Below, in pieces: positions 18,963 through 27,602 of a DNA stretch of 64,000 nucleotides. The stretch is taken from the NCBI RefSeq assembly GCF_009873495.1, contig NZ_CP046703.1, positions 992,001 to 1,056,000 on the forward strand, given 5' to 3'. A program made the position numbers and the translations under genes. This DNA is from Nostoc sp. ATCC 53789. Lineage in GTDB: Bacteria > Cyanobacteriota > Cyanobacteriia > Cyanobacteriales > Nostocaceae. How positions within the stretch are numbered: position 1 is the stretch's first letter; every line of letters starts with the position of its first letter. Below the pieces are notes generated by a model, which saw nothing but the letters and a program-made list of their open reading frames with translations, was not told the DNA's origin and did not search any database.

Positions 18963-19003
18963 TGATTAAGTTTGGGTTATGCCTTATTTAATTTAGGGTT
19001 AGT
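18963..19003 (-). promoter_or_regulatory. Putative Pho box upstream of phoX
   Basis: Read on the minus strand, four 8-bp units ACTAACCC, ATTAAATA, CATAACCC and CTTAATCA are each separated by exactly 3 bp. Their TTA complements start at 18966, 18977, 18988 and 18999. The pattern matches the cyanobacterial CTTAACCT-type Pho box. It ends 49 bases before the phoX ATG. Confidence 0.7.
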
Positions 19004-19061
19004 TAATAAAATATGAATATATACAAATTTGTCTTTTCTTTTAGCAAATTTATGTATGTAA

Positions 19062-19305
19062 TACCAATTTAATGTGAAGCTGCACATATCTTGATCCCCC
19101 TAAATCCCCCTTAAAAAGGGGGACTTTGATAGATGTTTTTCCGGTTCCCCCCTTTATTAAGGGGAGCCAGCGCGGTCTTCTCCCAAGGGGAGACGCTAAA
19201 AGCGATGGGGTCTCCCCTGCCGCAGGATGCGCGAAGCGCTGTAGTGGAGCGACTGGCGTGGGCGAGGGGGGATCGAATTCTATGCAGCTTAATAAAAAAT
19301 TGGTA
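19062..19305. repeat. 244-bp MITE-like composite repeat
   Basis: The outer ends are inverted: TACCAATTT...AAGCTGCA on the left (19062-19085) and TGCAGCTT...AAATTGGTA on the right (19283-19305). Inside are GATCCCCC/GGGGGGATC inverted blocks, the common AAATCCCCCTTAAAAAGGGGGACTTT-type palindrome and a GC-rich short-repeat mosaic (CTGCCGCAGGATGCGCGAAGCGC). It has no coding capacity of its own. It appears to be a nest of several small elements. Confidence 0.6.
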
Positions 19306-19354
19306 TAAGCTTCATCTATGTTCAAATCTAGAGTTTTTTAAAAGATATATTTAT

Positions 19355-19477
19355 GTAGGTTGGGTGGAGTGAAACGCAACCCAACATTACCAGCTTATTT
19401 ATGTTGGGTTACGCTATCGCTGCACCCAACCTACAAAACTAGTACAAAACTACGGTTCTCAAAGTAGACAAGGTTTA
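19355..19477. repeat. GTAGGTTGGGT-type dispersed palindromic repeat, copy A
   Basis: The perfect terminal inverted repeat GTAGGTTGGGT (19355-19365) / ACCCAACCTAC (19424-19434) encloses a second inverted pair (CAACCCAACA / TGTTGGGTT). It is followed by a tail TACGGTTCTCAAAGTAGACA. A closely similar copy with the same tail lies at 31512-31622. Confidence 0.7.
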
Positions 19478-19831
19478 GGACTCACATTTGATTTTTCAAA
19501 AAACTCCGTACAGCTCAAAAAGCCTTTTTTATTACCGCCAAACTGCGCGAACAAAAATCAAAGCGGATTCCTATATGAAGTTTATAAATAGAGTCTTCAA
19601 AAAAAAGCCAGCATTTATATAGACAGTGAACCTGAATAGTCGAAGCTAGCATGATTAGAACTGTAATTAAATATTATTCTAACTTTAACGATCAAGGAAT
19701 TTGAAAGGCTAGAAATACCTAAAACTTGTAGGGGACGGATTGAGAATATGTCCCCTAGTTACAGTGCAATACGTTTACTGTTAGAGCTAAATTTGTAGTT
19801 TAGATATGGGATAGTTTTTGACAGCGAATTT
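19478..19831. other. Intergenic region, no gene seen
   Basis: About 350 AT-rich bases downstream of the repeat cluster and beyond the VOC gene stop. No ORF, hairpin with T-run or recognisable RNA was found. Confidence 0.4.
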
Positions 19832-20236
19832 TTAACTGACAATTCCTAGATTGCTGTAAATTTCGATGAGATTGCCATCAGGATCGCGAAAATGAGCGGT
19901 GCGAATTCCCCAGTCTGGGCGATCTTGCGGTTCAGTCACAACGATCGAATTCTGATTTTTTACTTGGTTATAAACCTCATCCACGTTATCGACTGCGAAA
20001 ACCAAGACTATTTTATCTCGATTGACAATGTATGAAGGCTGTTCAATTCTTGGAACTACTTCAGCCATTAATTCTTTTTTGAACAAACCCAACTTGAGAT
20101 ATCCGGTATTCAACTCAGCATATCCGCTCTCTTCATCGCCCCAATCGACATCAAATTTCAGCAGATCCCGGTAGAACAGAAAAGAATCTTTGTAGTTGGA
20201 GACAAGTAGTCTCAGGTGTGTTAGCTGAAGCTTCAT
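19832..20236 (-). CDS. VOC (glyoxalase/bleomycin-resistance) family protein
   Basis: A 134-residue single vicinal-oxygen-chelate domain. THLRLLVSNYKDSFLFYRDL begins the first beta-alpha-beta-beta-beta module and HFRDPDGNLIEIYSN ends the second. The likely metal ligands are His7 and the Glu in LIEIY. Reaction unknown; the family spans glyoxalases, dioxygenases and resistance proteins. It lies 18 bases downstream of miaE on the same strand and is probably co-transcribed with it. Confidence 0.85.
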   Translation of the reverse strand: MKLQLTHLRLLVSNYKDSFLFYRDLLKFDVDWGDEESGYAELNTGYLKLGLFKKELMAEVVPRIEQPSYIVNRDKIVLVFAVDNVDEVYNQVKNQNSIVVTEPQDRPDWGIRTAHFRDPDGNLIEIYSNLGIVS

Positions 20237-20254
20237 ATCTGTTGCCTTAGTCTA

Positions 20255-20863
20255 CTAACTGTGAATTCTAGGTTCTGGGTGCAAAGTCGCCAGCAACTCG
20301 CTTTCGACAATTGCTAATTCATCAAGCCGTTGCATGACAATTTCTCTGTCGAAATAAGTAGCAGCTAAAACCCAATATATACCGTAGTGACGCGCTTCGG
20401 ATGCCATTAGGCCACGATAAAATTTTGCTAACTCTGGCTCTGGACAGTGAGCAGCTAATAGTCCCAGACGTTCGTGAGAACGAGCTTCAATTAAACCAGT
20501 GACTAGTAAGGAATCCAGAAATCGCTCAGGTTCTTTGGGGCGAACTTGAGCTTTTAAACCTGCACCGTAGGGAGGCGGTGGTAAGGGAGCTAAGGGAATA
20601 TTCCGGCGTTCTAACCATTGGTTAACTAGCTCAAAGTGTTCTAGTTCCTCGCGGGCGATCGCAGTCAGTTCCCGCACCATTTTAGTATTGGAAGGGTAGC
20701 GAAACATCATATTTAAAGCCACACCTGCTGCTTTGCGTTCACAGTGAGAGTGGTCGAGTAAGATGATGTCTAGGTTAGCGATCGCTTGTTCAACCCAAGC
20801 AGAGCTAGTGGGCTGTTTTAGGACGTTGATAGTCGGTAACTGAGTAAGCACAGAGTCAATCAA
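20255..20863 (-). CDS. miaE: tRNA-(ms2io6A37) hydroxylase MiaE
   Basis: A 202-residue di-iron hydroxylase of the MiaE family, which hydroxylates the isopentenyl group of ms2i6A-37 in tRNA. Ferritin-like helices carry the metal ligands: HCERKAAGVALNM (Glu), REELEHFELVNQWLERR (ExxH), and later RSHERLGLLAAH / SEARHYGIYWVLA. Length agrees with the family. It is followed by the VOC gene, probably in an operon. Confidence 0.92.
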   Translation of the reverse strand: MIDSVLTQLPTINVLKQPTSSAWVEQAIANLDIILLDHSHCERKAAGVALNMMFRYPSNTKMVRELTAIAREELEHFELVNQWLERRNIPLAPLPPPPYGAGLKAQVRPKEPERFLDSLLVTGLIEARSHERLGLLAAHCPEPELAKFYRGLMASEARHYGIYWVLAATYFDREIVMQRLDELAIVESELLATLHPEPRIHS

Positions 20864-20972
20864 TTTTGGATTTTGGATTTTTCCATAGTTTAAACTAGTA
20901 GACCACCAAAGAAACTTTGCGGGGTTTATCGTCAGAAAATCAAGTTCTTTTCTCCCCCTGCCCCCTGCTTTT

Positions 20973-22868
20973 TCATTCCTGTTGCCGCCGTTCCTCCATA
21001 TCTTGACTAGAAATCATACTATGGACTCTCTCTACATCTGCCATCATTAAAACTGCTCCCTGTATATCCATGCCAAGCAACGGGGTGATTGCCAGGTAAC
21101 ATTTTATTTGCCTACCTCGACGATTAGTAGCATCAAGGATCATTTCTTGAAATTGTTTTTTACCAGATAGAGAATCGCGGAGTGGCGATCGCAACTGCTC
21201 AACAGGTAGCCCAATATCTAGGCTGAAGATAGACTTTCCTAAAACTTCATCAGTTCGCAGTCCCCATAAATCCTCTACCATGTAATTCCAAATTGAGATA
21301 TTAAAGCTGCCGTCAATTACCACTATTCCAGTTTGCAGACTTCTGAGAATAGATACCAAAAAAATATTTGTGTGATTAAGTTCTGTGGTGCGTTCGCTCA
21401 GTTCGTTATTAATTGTCTGTAATTCTTCATTAGTAGATTGAAGTTCTTCATTCATCGTCTCCAATTCTTCATTGGTGGATTGGAGTTCTTCGTTGGTAGT
21501 TTCTAATTCTTCATTGGTAGATTGGAGTTCTTCGTTAGTAGTTTCTAATTCTTCATTGGTAGATTGGAGTTCTTCGTTGGTAGTTTCTAATTCCTGTTGC
21601 GAGCGTTGCAAGGCATCTTGGAGTTTAATATAACGAGTGACATCATGAAAGGAAATGCTAACACCTAAAAAACTGGTGTCTGTTTCTTGCAAAGGCGTAA
21701 TTCGCACATCTAGATATTGGGTTTCTGTGTTAGACAAATAGCGCTCTACATTTGTCAGGCTGACAGGGCGGCGTTCAGTATAAGCCCGTTCAATTAGCGA
21801 TCGCAATTCAATCGGTCGATAGGAAAGTTCTAGATCCTGGAAAGGACGAGCTAAATCTTTGGGGGAAAGGGCAAACAAAGTCCGTGCCTGCTCATTCACC
21901 ATTACCAGAGAGCCAGTGATATCAATGACTACTTGCGCGATTGGTGATGTGTCGAAACCCATGTCTCGCAGCCGCAAATGTCGAGACACACGGCTGCTAG
22001 ATTCGTCATCTACTGAATTTGCCATAACTAGGAGGCGATCGCGTATATTAACCGACGATACCTTACTAAATATCCGGTTTTTTAAGTCTATTGGAGTAAA
22101 GAGACTAGAATGCATCAATAGCATCTCTGCTTTCCCCAAAAATAGATAACCAGTATCATTAAGTGCAAAATGAAACCGCGCCAGAATTCGCCCTTGAGTC
22201 TCAGAATTAAAGTACATTAATGTATTGCGACTAACCAGCAAATCTAAGCGCGAAATGGGCGCATCTTGAAGCAGATCGTGACGGCCAAAAATCACTGAGC
22301 GGCGCAAGTCTTGGCGAAAAACATAGCGATTACCGACAATCTCAAAGTATTTTTGCCGGAGTTCATCTGATACCGCCTGAACATCTTTTGCTGAATACGT
22401 AGCTTGACGAGCTTGGTTGAGAGCCTCTTCATCTACATCTGTGGCATAGATTTTCACTCGTTGGCGAAATTCCTCTGCTCCCAATATTTCAGCCATCAAC
22501 ATTGCTAAGGTATAAGCTTCTTCCCCAGAAGCACAACCAGCACTCCAGATGCGGATTTGGTCAGAAGTATTTTTATTCCTAATCAGATTAGGCAGTATTT
22601 CTTCTGCTAGGTATTCCCAAGCTGGTAAATCTCGAAAAAAAGCGGTGACGTTAATTAAGATAGTGTTAAAAAGATAATTGAATTCTTCTGGATAAACTTC
22701 TAGGTAGTCTAAATACTCTTCAAAGTTTTCTATGTTCAATGACTGCATCCGCTTGCGGACTCGGCGCATCAAAGTCGAGCGTTTATAGCCTGTAAAATCA
22801 AATCCCCGGCTTTGTCTGAGATAAATCAGTAGATTTTCAAATTTGGGATCTCTGTCTGCGGAAGTCAT
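20973..22868 (-). CDS. CheR-type methyltransferase with coiled coil and PAS domains
   Basis: A 631-residue protein. Residues ~10-270 form a CheR glutamate methyltransferase: FTGYKRSTLMRRVRKRM, INVTAFFRD, IRIWSAGCASGEEAYTLAM with the SAM-binding GCASGE, and LVSRNTLMYF. A PAS-like domain follows (~300-420). Next is a long coiled coil of repeated STNEELE/TTNEELQ heptads (~430-500), then a second PAS domain ending LMMADVERV. Related proteins usually continue into a histidine kinase and often have CheB fused in front. Here the protein stops after PAS and CheB is separate (23000-23626), so the output is unclear. The coiled coil is encoded by 42-nt tandem repeats. Confidence 0.9.
   Translation of the reverse strand: MTSADRDPKFENLLIYLRQSRGFDFTGYKRSTLMRRVRKRMQSLNIENFEEYLDYLEVYPEEFNYLFNTILINVTAFFRDLPAWEYLAEEILPNLIRNKNTSDQIRIWSAGCASGEEAYTLAMLMAEILGAEEFRQRVKIYATDVDEEALNQARQATYSAKDVQAVSDELRQKYFEIVGNRYVFRQDLRRSVIFGRHDLLQDAPISRLDLLVSRNTLMYFNSETQGRILARFHFALNDTGYLFLGKAEMLLMHSSLFTPIDLKNRIFSKVSSVNIRDRLLVMANSVDDESSSRVSRHLRLRDMGFDTSPIAQVVIDITGSLVMVNEQARTLFALSPKDLARPFQDLELSYRPIELRSLIERAYTERRPVSLTNVERYLSNTETQYLDVRITPLQETDTSFLGVSISFHDVTRYIKLQDALQRSQQELETTNEELQSTNEELETTNEELQSTNEELETTNEELQSTNEELETMNEELQSTNEELQTINNELSERTTELNHTNIFLVSILRSLQTGIVVIDGSFNISIWNYMVEDLWGLRTDEVLGKSIFSLDIGLPVEQLRSPLRDSLSGKKQFQEMILDATNRRGRQIKCYLAITPLLGMDIQGAVLMMADVERVHSMISSQDMEERRQQE
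21422..21589 (-). repeat. 42-nt tandem repeat inside the CheR-PAS gene (4 units)
   Basis: Four consecutive 42-base units encode the 14-residue unit built from TNEELQS and TNEELET. Units 2-4 (21464-21589) differ at only a few bases and the first is more divergent. The number of units could change by slippage, lengthening the coiled coil between the PAS domains by 14 residues per unit. Confidence 0.85.
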
Positions 22869-22999
22869 AGGTTAGGGAGGGGCAGAGGGGCAGGGGGCAA
22901 AGTTCCAAGCTACGTCCGCAAGTATCAAAGCCTCATTAATGTATAGTGACACTAAGTTGCATTCTAAAACATATCTCCCCTGCTCCCCTGCCCCTCTGC

Positions 23000-23626
23000 T
23001 TAGTTACATTCTCCCATGACTAAAGTCACCAGAGCCTTGGAGATTTCATCTAGAGGGAGAATAAAATCTACTTTGCCAGTTTGAATCGCAGCTGAGGGCA
23101 TCCCGGAAAATTCGGCGGTCTTTACGTCTTGGACAATGACAGTACCACCCATTTTTTTGATTGCTTCTACTCCCATCGCGCCGTCGCTACCTGTTCCAGT
23201 TAGCACGATGGCGATCGCTCTTTCTTTGTAAGTGGCTGCAACCGATTCAAATAATAAGTCTGCCGAAGGACGTAAAAAATGTACTAATTTCGACTGTGAT
23301 AAGGAAAGTGTGCCGTCATCGTTAACCAACAAGTGACGATTAGGTGGGGCAATGTAAGCCGTTCCTGGGGTGAGGTAATCTCCTTCCTTTGCCTGCTTGA
23401 CGGTAATATGCGTGCGCCGACTAAGAATTTCTGCCATGAATGACGGATGTTCAGGAGAAATATGTTGCACAATGACGATCACGGCTGGGAATTCTGCGGG
23501 TAGAGTTGATAGCACTTTAATTTGAGCAGTCAGACCACCTGCTGAGGCTGCGATCGCCACAATATCAAAGGCACTATTAGTAAAGGGGGGTGGATTATTC
23601 TTGGCATCTTCTGCCATCTGAATCAT
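23000..23626 (-). CDS. CheB-type methylesterase domain protein
   Basis: A 208-residue stand-alone CheB catalytic domain with no receiver domain. The catalytic triad is visible: Ser in AIAASAGGL, His in VQHISPEHP and Asp in LTGTGSDGAMGV. It removes methyl groups from (or deamidates) glutamyl side chains, classically on chemoreceptors. No methyl-accepting protein is in the window. It lies 131 bases upstream of the CheR-PAS gene on the same strand, so the two are probably a functional pair. Confidence 0.92.
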   Translation of the reverse strand: MIQMAEDAKNNPPPFTNSAFDIVAIAASAGGLTAQIKVLSTLPAEFPAVIVIVQHISPEHPSFMAEILSRRTHITVKQAKEGDYLTPGTAYIAPPNRHLLVNDDGTLSLSQSKLVHFLRPSADLLFESVAATYKERAIAIVLTGTGSDGAMGVEAIKKMGGTVIVQDVKTAEFSGMPSAAIQTGKVDFILPLDEISKALVTLVMGECN

Positions 23627-23735
23627 GATTTTTCGGCTGTCAGTACCAACTAAACTTATTAGTTACAGGAAGTATTAATAAATTTACGATTGCTCATCTT
23701 TCTTTACATAAATTATACAGTATATCTGAACTAAT

Positions 23736-24641
23736 TTACTTCTTGTTGCCTTTATCTGTTAAGCTTGTCTGTTCATCTTCTTGCTCTAAAATGAGTTTTG
23801 CCTCCAAAAGTTGCTGCCTATGTTCGTCACTAACTATCGGGTATTTCAAATTGAGTTCTTCTAGTTTAGTGCAGATAATATTGGCGACTACCAGACGTGT
23901 AAACCATTTGCGATCGGCAGGAATAATATACCAAGGGGCCGATTTTGTACTAGTGTTATTAAAAACCTCTTCATAAGCATTCATATAATCATCCCAAAAA
24001 GCTCTTTCTTTGACATCGCTATCTGAAAACTTCCAATTTTTCTCAGGATATTCAATCCGTTCTAAAAAGCGTTTTTTCTGCTCTGATTTAGAAACATTAA
24101 GAAAGAACTTCAGAACGATCACACCATTGTCTACTAAATATTTTTCAAAATTATTAATTTCTTCAAAGCGTTGCTTCCATATCTTATTTCCATTAGGGAA
24201 ATGAGGAAGTTGTTGCTTTCTTAACATTTCTGGATGGACACGAACTACTAGTGCTTCTTCATAATATGAGCGGTTGAATATCCCAATTCGGCCTCTTTCC
24301 GGCAAAGCCTTCATTGTTCGCCACAGGTAGTCATGGTCTAATTCTTCCGCACTGGGGGACTTGAAACTAAACACCTGAAATCCTTGCGGATTCACCCCAG
24401 AGGTCACGTGTTTAATTGTGCTATCCTTACCAGCAGCATCCATTGCCTGAAAAATAATCAGCAATGCGTAGGTGTTTTGAGCATAGAGAATATTTTGGAA
24501 ATTCGCTAATCGCTCAATATCCGCCTGTAATTTAATTGCAGCATCAGTTTTTTCATTAAAATCAGCTTTATAAGCTGGGTCATAGTTTTTTTTCAGAGAA
24601 ATCTTTGAACCTGGTGGAACAATGAAAGCATCGTAATTCAT
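23736..24641 (-). CDS. ppk2: Polyphosphate kinase 2 family protein
   Basis: A 301-residue PPK2-family kinase, which transfers phosphate between polyphosphate and nucleotides. It shows the Walker [32 protein letters not shown], the catalytic lid [15 protein letters not shown] (Walker B-like) and VRVHPEML. A single PPK2 domain of this length fits classes that phosphorylate AMP or ADP from polyphosphate; direction and nucleotide preference cannot be read here. The C-terminal ~25 residues are charged. Together with phoD and phoX it fits phosphate storage, although no convincing Pho box is seen upstream. Confidence 0.92.
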   Translation of the reverse strand: MNYDAFIVPPGSKISLKKNYDPAYKADFNEKTDAAIKLQADIERLANFQNILYAQNTYALLIIFQAMDAAGKDSTIKHVTSGVNPQGFQVFSFKSPSAEELDHDYLWRTMKALPERGRIGIFNRSYYEEALVVRVHPEMLRKQQLPHFPNGNKIWKQRFEEINNFEKYLVDNGVIVLKFFLNVSKSEQKKRFLERIEYPEKNWKFSDSDVKERAFWDDYMNAYEEVFNNTSTKSAPWYIIPADRKWFTRLVVANIICTKLEELNLKYPIVSDEHRQQLLEAKLILEQEDEQTSLTDKGNKK

Positions 24642-24986
24642 ATATAAAAGTTCCTAACTGCTGCTTATATACAAGCACATTGTTAATTAGAAATTACTGA
24701 ACATTATGATTTGTTTCTTAAATAATTTTGATTCAAAATTAATAACTTTTAACAAATTTTAATAACTTAACTTTCCCTCTTCGTCATTAGCAAGTTTTGT
24801 GATTTTTTTTAATCTCTTTTATAAAACTTAATATCGATTGTTAGGACAATCCCAATCGCTATTCAAGGGCTTGAGTCAACAGCGATGTGAAGGTACTTAT
24901 ATGATTGACGTAACCGCAGACCCACGTCAAAAGTGGTTAGCGAGAGTTGCAATGCTTGTGTTCGTTGTGGACGAGTTGAGATTCAA

Positions 24987-25108
24987 GGGACTTCCAAGAA
25001 ATAAATTATCCAAAGAAACAAACCACAGAGACACAGAGAACACAGAGAGAGGAGAAAAAGAGAGGGTTTTTGGGTCAGTTTTAGGACATTTTTTTATTTG
25101 GAAGTCCC
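24987..25108 (+). mobile_element. 122-bp MITE-like repeat, copy 1
   Basis: Terminal inverted repeats GGGACTTCCAA / TTGGAAGTCCC (24987-24997 and 25098-25108) enclose a core with ACACAGAGAACACAGAGAG. The reverse complement of copy 2 (34404-34525) matches along its whole length and both are 122 bp. It does not encode a protein. It must be moved in trans, if at all. Confidence 0.8.
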
Positions 25109-25143
25109 CAACGCCCCGATAAGCGTTTTTAGCTATCCTCCCA

Positions 25144-25172
25144 GCGATGTCTACGACGGGCTACGCCTACGC
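25144..25172 (+). repeat. 29-nt short dispersed repeat (SDR), full copy
   Basis: The copy begins GCGATGTCTACGACGGGCTA and ends CGCCTACGC. It matches 49057-49085 (reverse orientation) and 54340-54368 at nearly every base. It lies in the noncoding stretch 24642-25324, which otherwise holds only the 122-bp MITE-like repeat. Confidence 0.75.
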
Positions 25173-25324
25173 ACTCTTACACTCTTCCCTAGCAGTCTAA
25201 ACTTTGGCATAATCAGACATGGCCGCACCTAAACTGAGATAAATTCTGCCAAGCTAATTAAAAGGTTTACGGCGACTGGATATTTTAATAGAATAATCTC
25301 ATCAAAAGATTCGCAGAAATATAA

Positions 25325-26947
25325 ATGGACTGGATTACACTACTGCGATCGCTACAGTCTGATTTTATTAAAAGGTTAACATCTGGTTGTCTGCTTCATT
25401 GTGAAACCGAAGGTCAATATAGTGAATTAACTATAATCTCTGGAGAGAGATTAAAGGCACTGCGGGAATTTTGCTGGTTGATGGCTGAGAAATATAAGCG
25501 TGTTTCGCCAGTCCGTGACGTGTTTATTAGCTATCTTAAAGGGAAGTTGGGTGAGGAAGTTGTCAAGGAACGTTTAGCAGATTTTATTACCGAAGTCGAT
25601 TATGAAAAGCGATTCGGCGGCGATGGCAATATAGATTTTACCTTGACTTCTGACCCATCTATTGGTATCGAGGTTAAATCTCGTCACGGTAATATTGATA
25701 GAGTTAGATGGTCAATCAGTTCTGAAGAAGTTGAAAAAAATGCAGTTGTAGTTTGCATTTTGATTCAAGAAGATGTAAGTGAAGCACAATCTCAGTATCA
25801 CCTTTTTTTAGCTGGGTTTCTCCCAACCCGGATGATTAAGTTAAAGACTGGTAAAATTTCCTTTGGGATAGACCAGTTGTTGTATGGTGGAGGTTTATGG
25901 TGCTATCTAGAACAGTTACAATCTTCTCTAAATAATTCTTCTAGACAACAACCATCGATTTACAAATATCTTCCGAAGCAAGAAATTTTATCTAAGCCAA
26001 CCAATAATCAGTTACTAAAATCTTTTTTTCAACCTGAATATAATAACAATGAAGATTTAAATACACTTTATGCAAAATTGGGAGATGAATATTTTGAAAA
26101 AGGAGAATATACAAATGCGATCGTTAACTATAGTAAAGCCTTAAAAGTTACATCTGGCGATATTGATTTATATTATAAACGAGGTTTGACTCACTATCAA
26201 ATAGGTGATTACGAAGCTGCGATCGCAGATTATTCTCAGGCAATCCAGATGAATATTCAGGATGCTAAATCTTACAATAAACGAGGTTTGGCTCTGTCTC
26301 AACTAGGTCGATTAGAAGAAGCAATCAATGATTACACTCAGGCTATTAGAATTAACCCTAATGTTGCCGTAGCTTATAAAAACCGGGCTGAAGCTCGTTC
26401 TCATATAGGAGATAATCAAGGAGCAATTGAGGATTATACCCAGGCAATTAAAATTAATCCTCATTATGCTGATGCTTATAAAAACCGTGGGATTGCTCGT
26501 TATTTATTAGGTTCTCAACCGGGATTCCCTCAAGCAATCAAGATTAATCCAAAAGATGCCATAGCTTATAAAAAACGTGGTAATGCTCGTTCTGATTTAG
26601 GAGATTTTGAAGGAGCAATTGAAGATTATACACAGGCAATACAGATTAATCCTAATTATGCCGATGCCTATTATAACCGTGGTAATGCTCATTCTGACTT
26701 AGGAGATTTTGAGAGAGCAATTGAAGATTATACTCAAGCAATACAAATTAATTATAATTATGCCGATGCTTATTACAATCGTGGCAATATTCGTTTAGAA
26801 ATAGCAGATAGACAGGGAGCAATTGAAGATTTTCAGAAAGCAGCAGACATATATCGTAAAGAAGGTAAGCTAGAAGCACTCAAAGATACACGAGAAAGAA
26901 TATTAGATTTAGAAATAGAAGAATCATTAGATATTTTAAAATTCTAG
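25325..26947 (+). CDS. PD-(D/E)XK nuclease-like domain fused to TPR repeats
   Basis: A 540-residue protein of unrecognised name. Residues ~60-200 look like a restriction-endonuclease fold: conserved-type Glu77/Glu78 on a helix (KGKLGEEVV), Asp104 in GNIDF, then Glu116-Val-Lys118 in IGIEVKSRHG, the classic D-(x)n-ExK pattern. A Gln/Ser-rich linker leads to about eight TPRs (~247-530) of the AYKNRG...GAIEDYTQAIKINP type. One TPR near residue 400 is shortened (LLGSQPGFPQAIKINP). The fusion suggests a nuclease directed by protein-protein contacts, for example in defence or repair, but this is inference. It stands alone, flanked by repeats upstream. Confidence 0.72.
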   Translation: MDWITLLRSLQSDFIKRLTSGCLLHCETEGQYSELTIISGERLKALREFCWLMAEKYKRVSPVRDVFISYLKGKLGEEVVKERLADFITEVDYEKRFGGDGNIDFTLTSDPSIGIEVKSRHGNIDRVRWSISSEEVEKNAVVVCILIQEDVSEAQSQYHLFLAGFLPTRMIKLKTGKISFGIDQLLYGGGLWCYLEQLQSSLNNSSRQQPSIYKYLPKQEILSKPTNNQLLKSFFQPEYNNNEDLNTLYAKLGDEYFEKGEYTNAIVNYSKALKVTSGDIDLYYKRGLTHYQIGDYEAAIADYSQAIQMNIQDAKSYNKRGLALSQLGRLEEAINDYTQAIRINPNVAVAYKNRAEARSHIGDNQGAIEDYTQAIKINPHYADAYKNRGIARYLLGSQPGFPQAIKINPKDAIAYKKRGNARSDLGDFEGAIEDYTQAIQINPNYADAYYNRGNAHSDLGDFERAIEDYTQAIQINYNYADAYYNRGNIRLEIADRQGAIEDFQKAADIYRKEGKLEALKDTRERILDLEIEESLDILKF

Positions 26948-27602
26948 AAAATTTGTGAATTCGGATAAATAGCAATTTTCAGCTATGTTTCAGATGCCCA
27001 AACTTTCAAAAGTTCCCTTGTCAGTATCAAAAATTTATGCTTTTGGCGATGCTTGGGTTGGACTACACTAACGCAAACTCACAAAAATTCAGAAAAATCC
27101 CAAAAAAAGGCACAGTAAAAGCTTGTAATAAATAAACCTAGCAGGGGTCATATAACAAAACCGCCTGCTAGGAAGGTATAGTATATTCTGGCCATGTTTG
27201 ATTAGGTTAGCGCTTATTTATAAAAAATAAATGCGTATCCCTAGATACAATAACTAAATATTTTGGAAAAGACAGTTAAGAAAAGTGACTAAATAGGTTA
27301 ATTTCCAATTAAAACCAAGAATTTCCCAAATGGGTAGATGACGGAGTGAAGGATAGAGACAAGGGAAAATTATAGAACGCATTCTTCCTTGTCCTTTCCC
27401 AATGCCAATACAACTCTTGGAGAGGCTGCACCCTAAGCATAGCTATGCCGCAGGCTTTACGGCTTCTCTACGAGACGCTACGCTTTAGCGGAGCTTTCGC
27501 TTTAGCGATACGCTCAGTACAAGTGCCCCGTGCCCAATCCCTAATACCCCATAATATAAGAAAGCGCTTCACACTTCTTAAATAATCAGCTTTATTAGAA
27601 CA
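26948..27602. other. Intergenic region with repeats, no gene seen
   Basis: About 650 bases. An inverted repeat CCTAGCAGG / CCTGCTAGG lies at 27137-27145 and 27164-27172. A GC-rich short-repeat mosaic lies at about 27445-27520 (CGGCTTCTCTACGAGACGCT, then TTAGCGGAGCTTTCGCTTTAGCG). No ORF has support. The last ~80 bases should hold the ubiD-like promoter. Confidence 0.5.

Noticed and set aside
19050..19372. Several open frames of 60-91 residues on both strands
   Set aside because: They lie entirely in the nested 244-bp repeat and its flanks; the open frames arise from palindromic repeat DNA.
21422..21589. CRISPR-like periodic repeat
   Set aside because: The 42-nt units are contiguous, without spacers, and encode the coiled coil of the CheR-PAS protein.
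24721..24780. TTAA repeats upstream of ppk2 as a possible Pho box
   Set aside because: The TTAA motifs are spaced 10, 10 and 8 bases and not 11, and the region is generally AT-rich.
24838..25122. A 94-residue open frame on the plus strand
   Set aside because: Its second half runs through the 122-bp MITE-like repeat and the first half matches no family I know, so it is probably noncoding.
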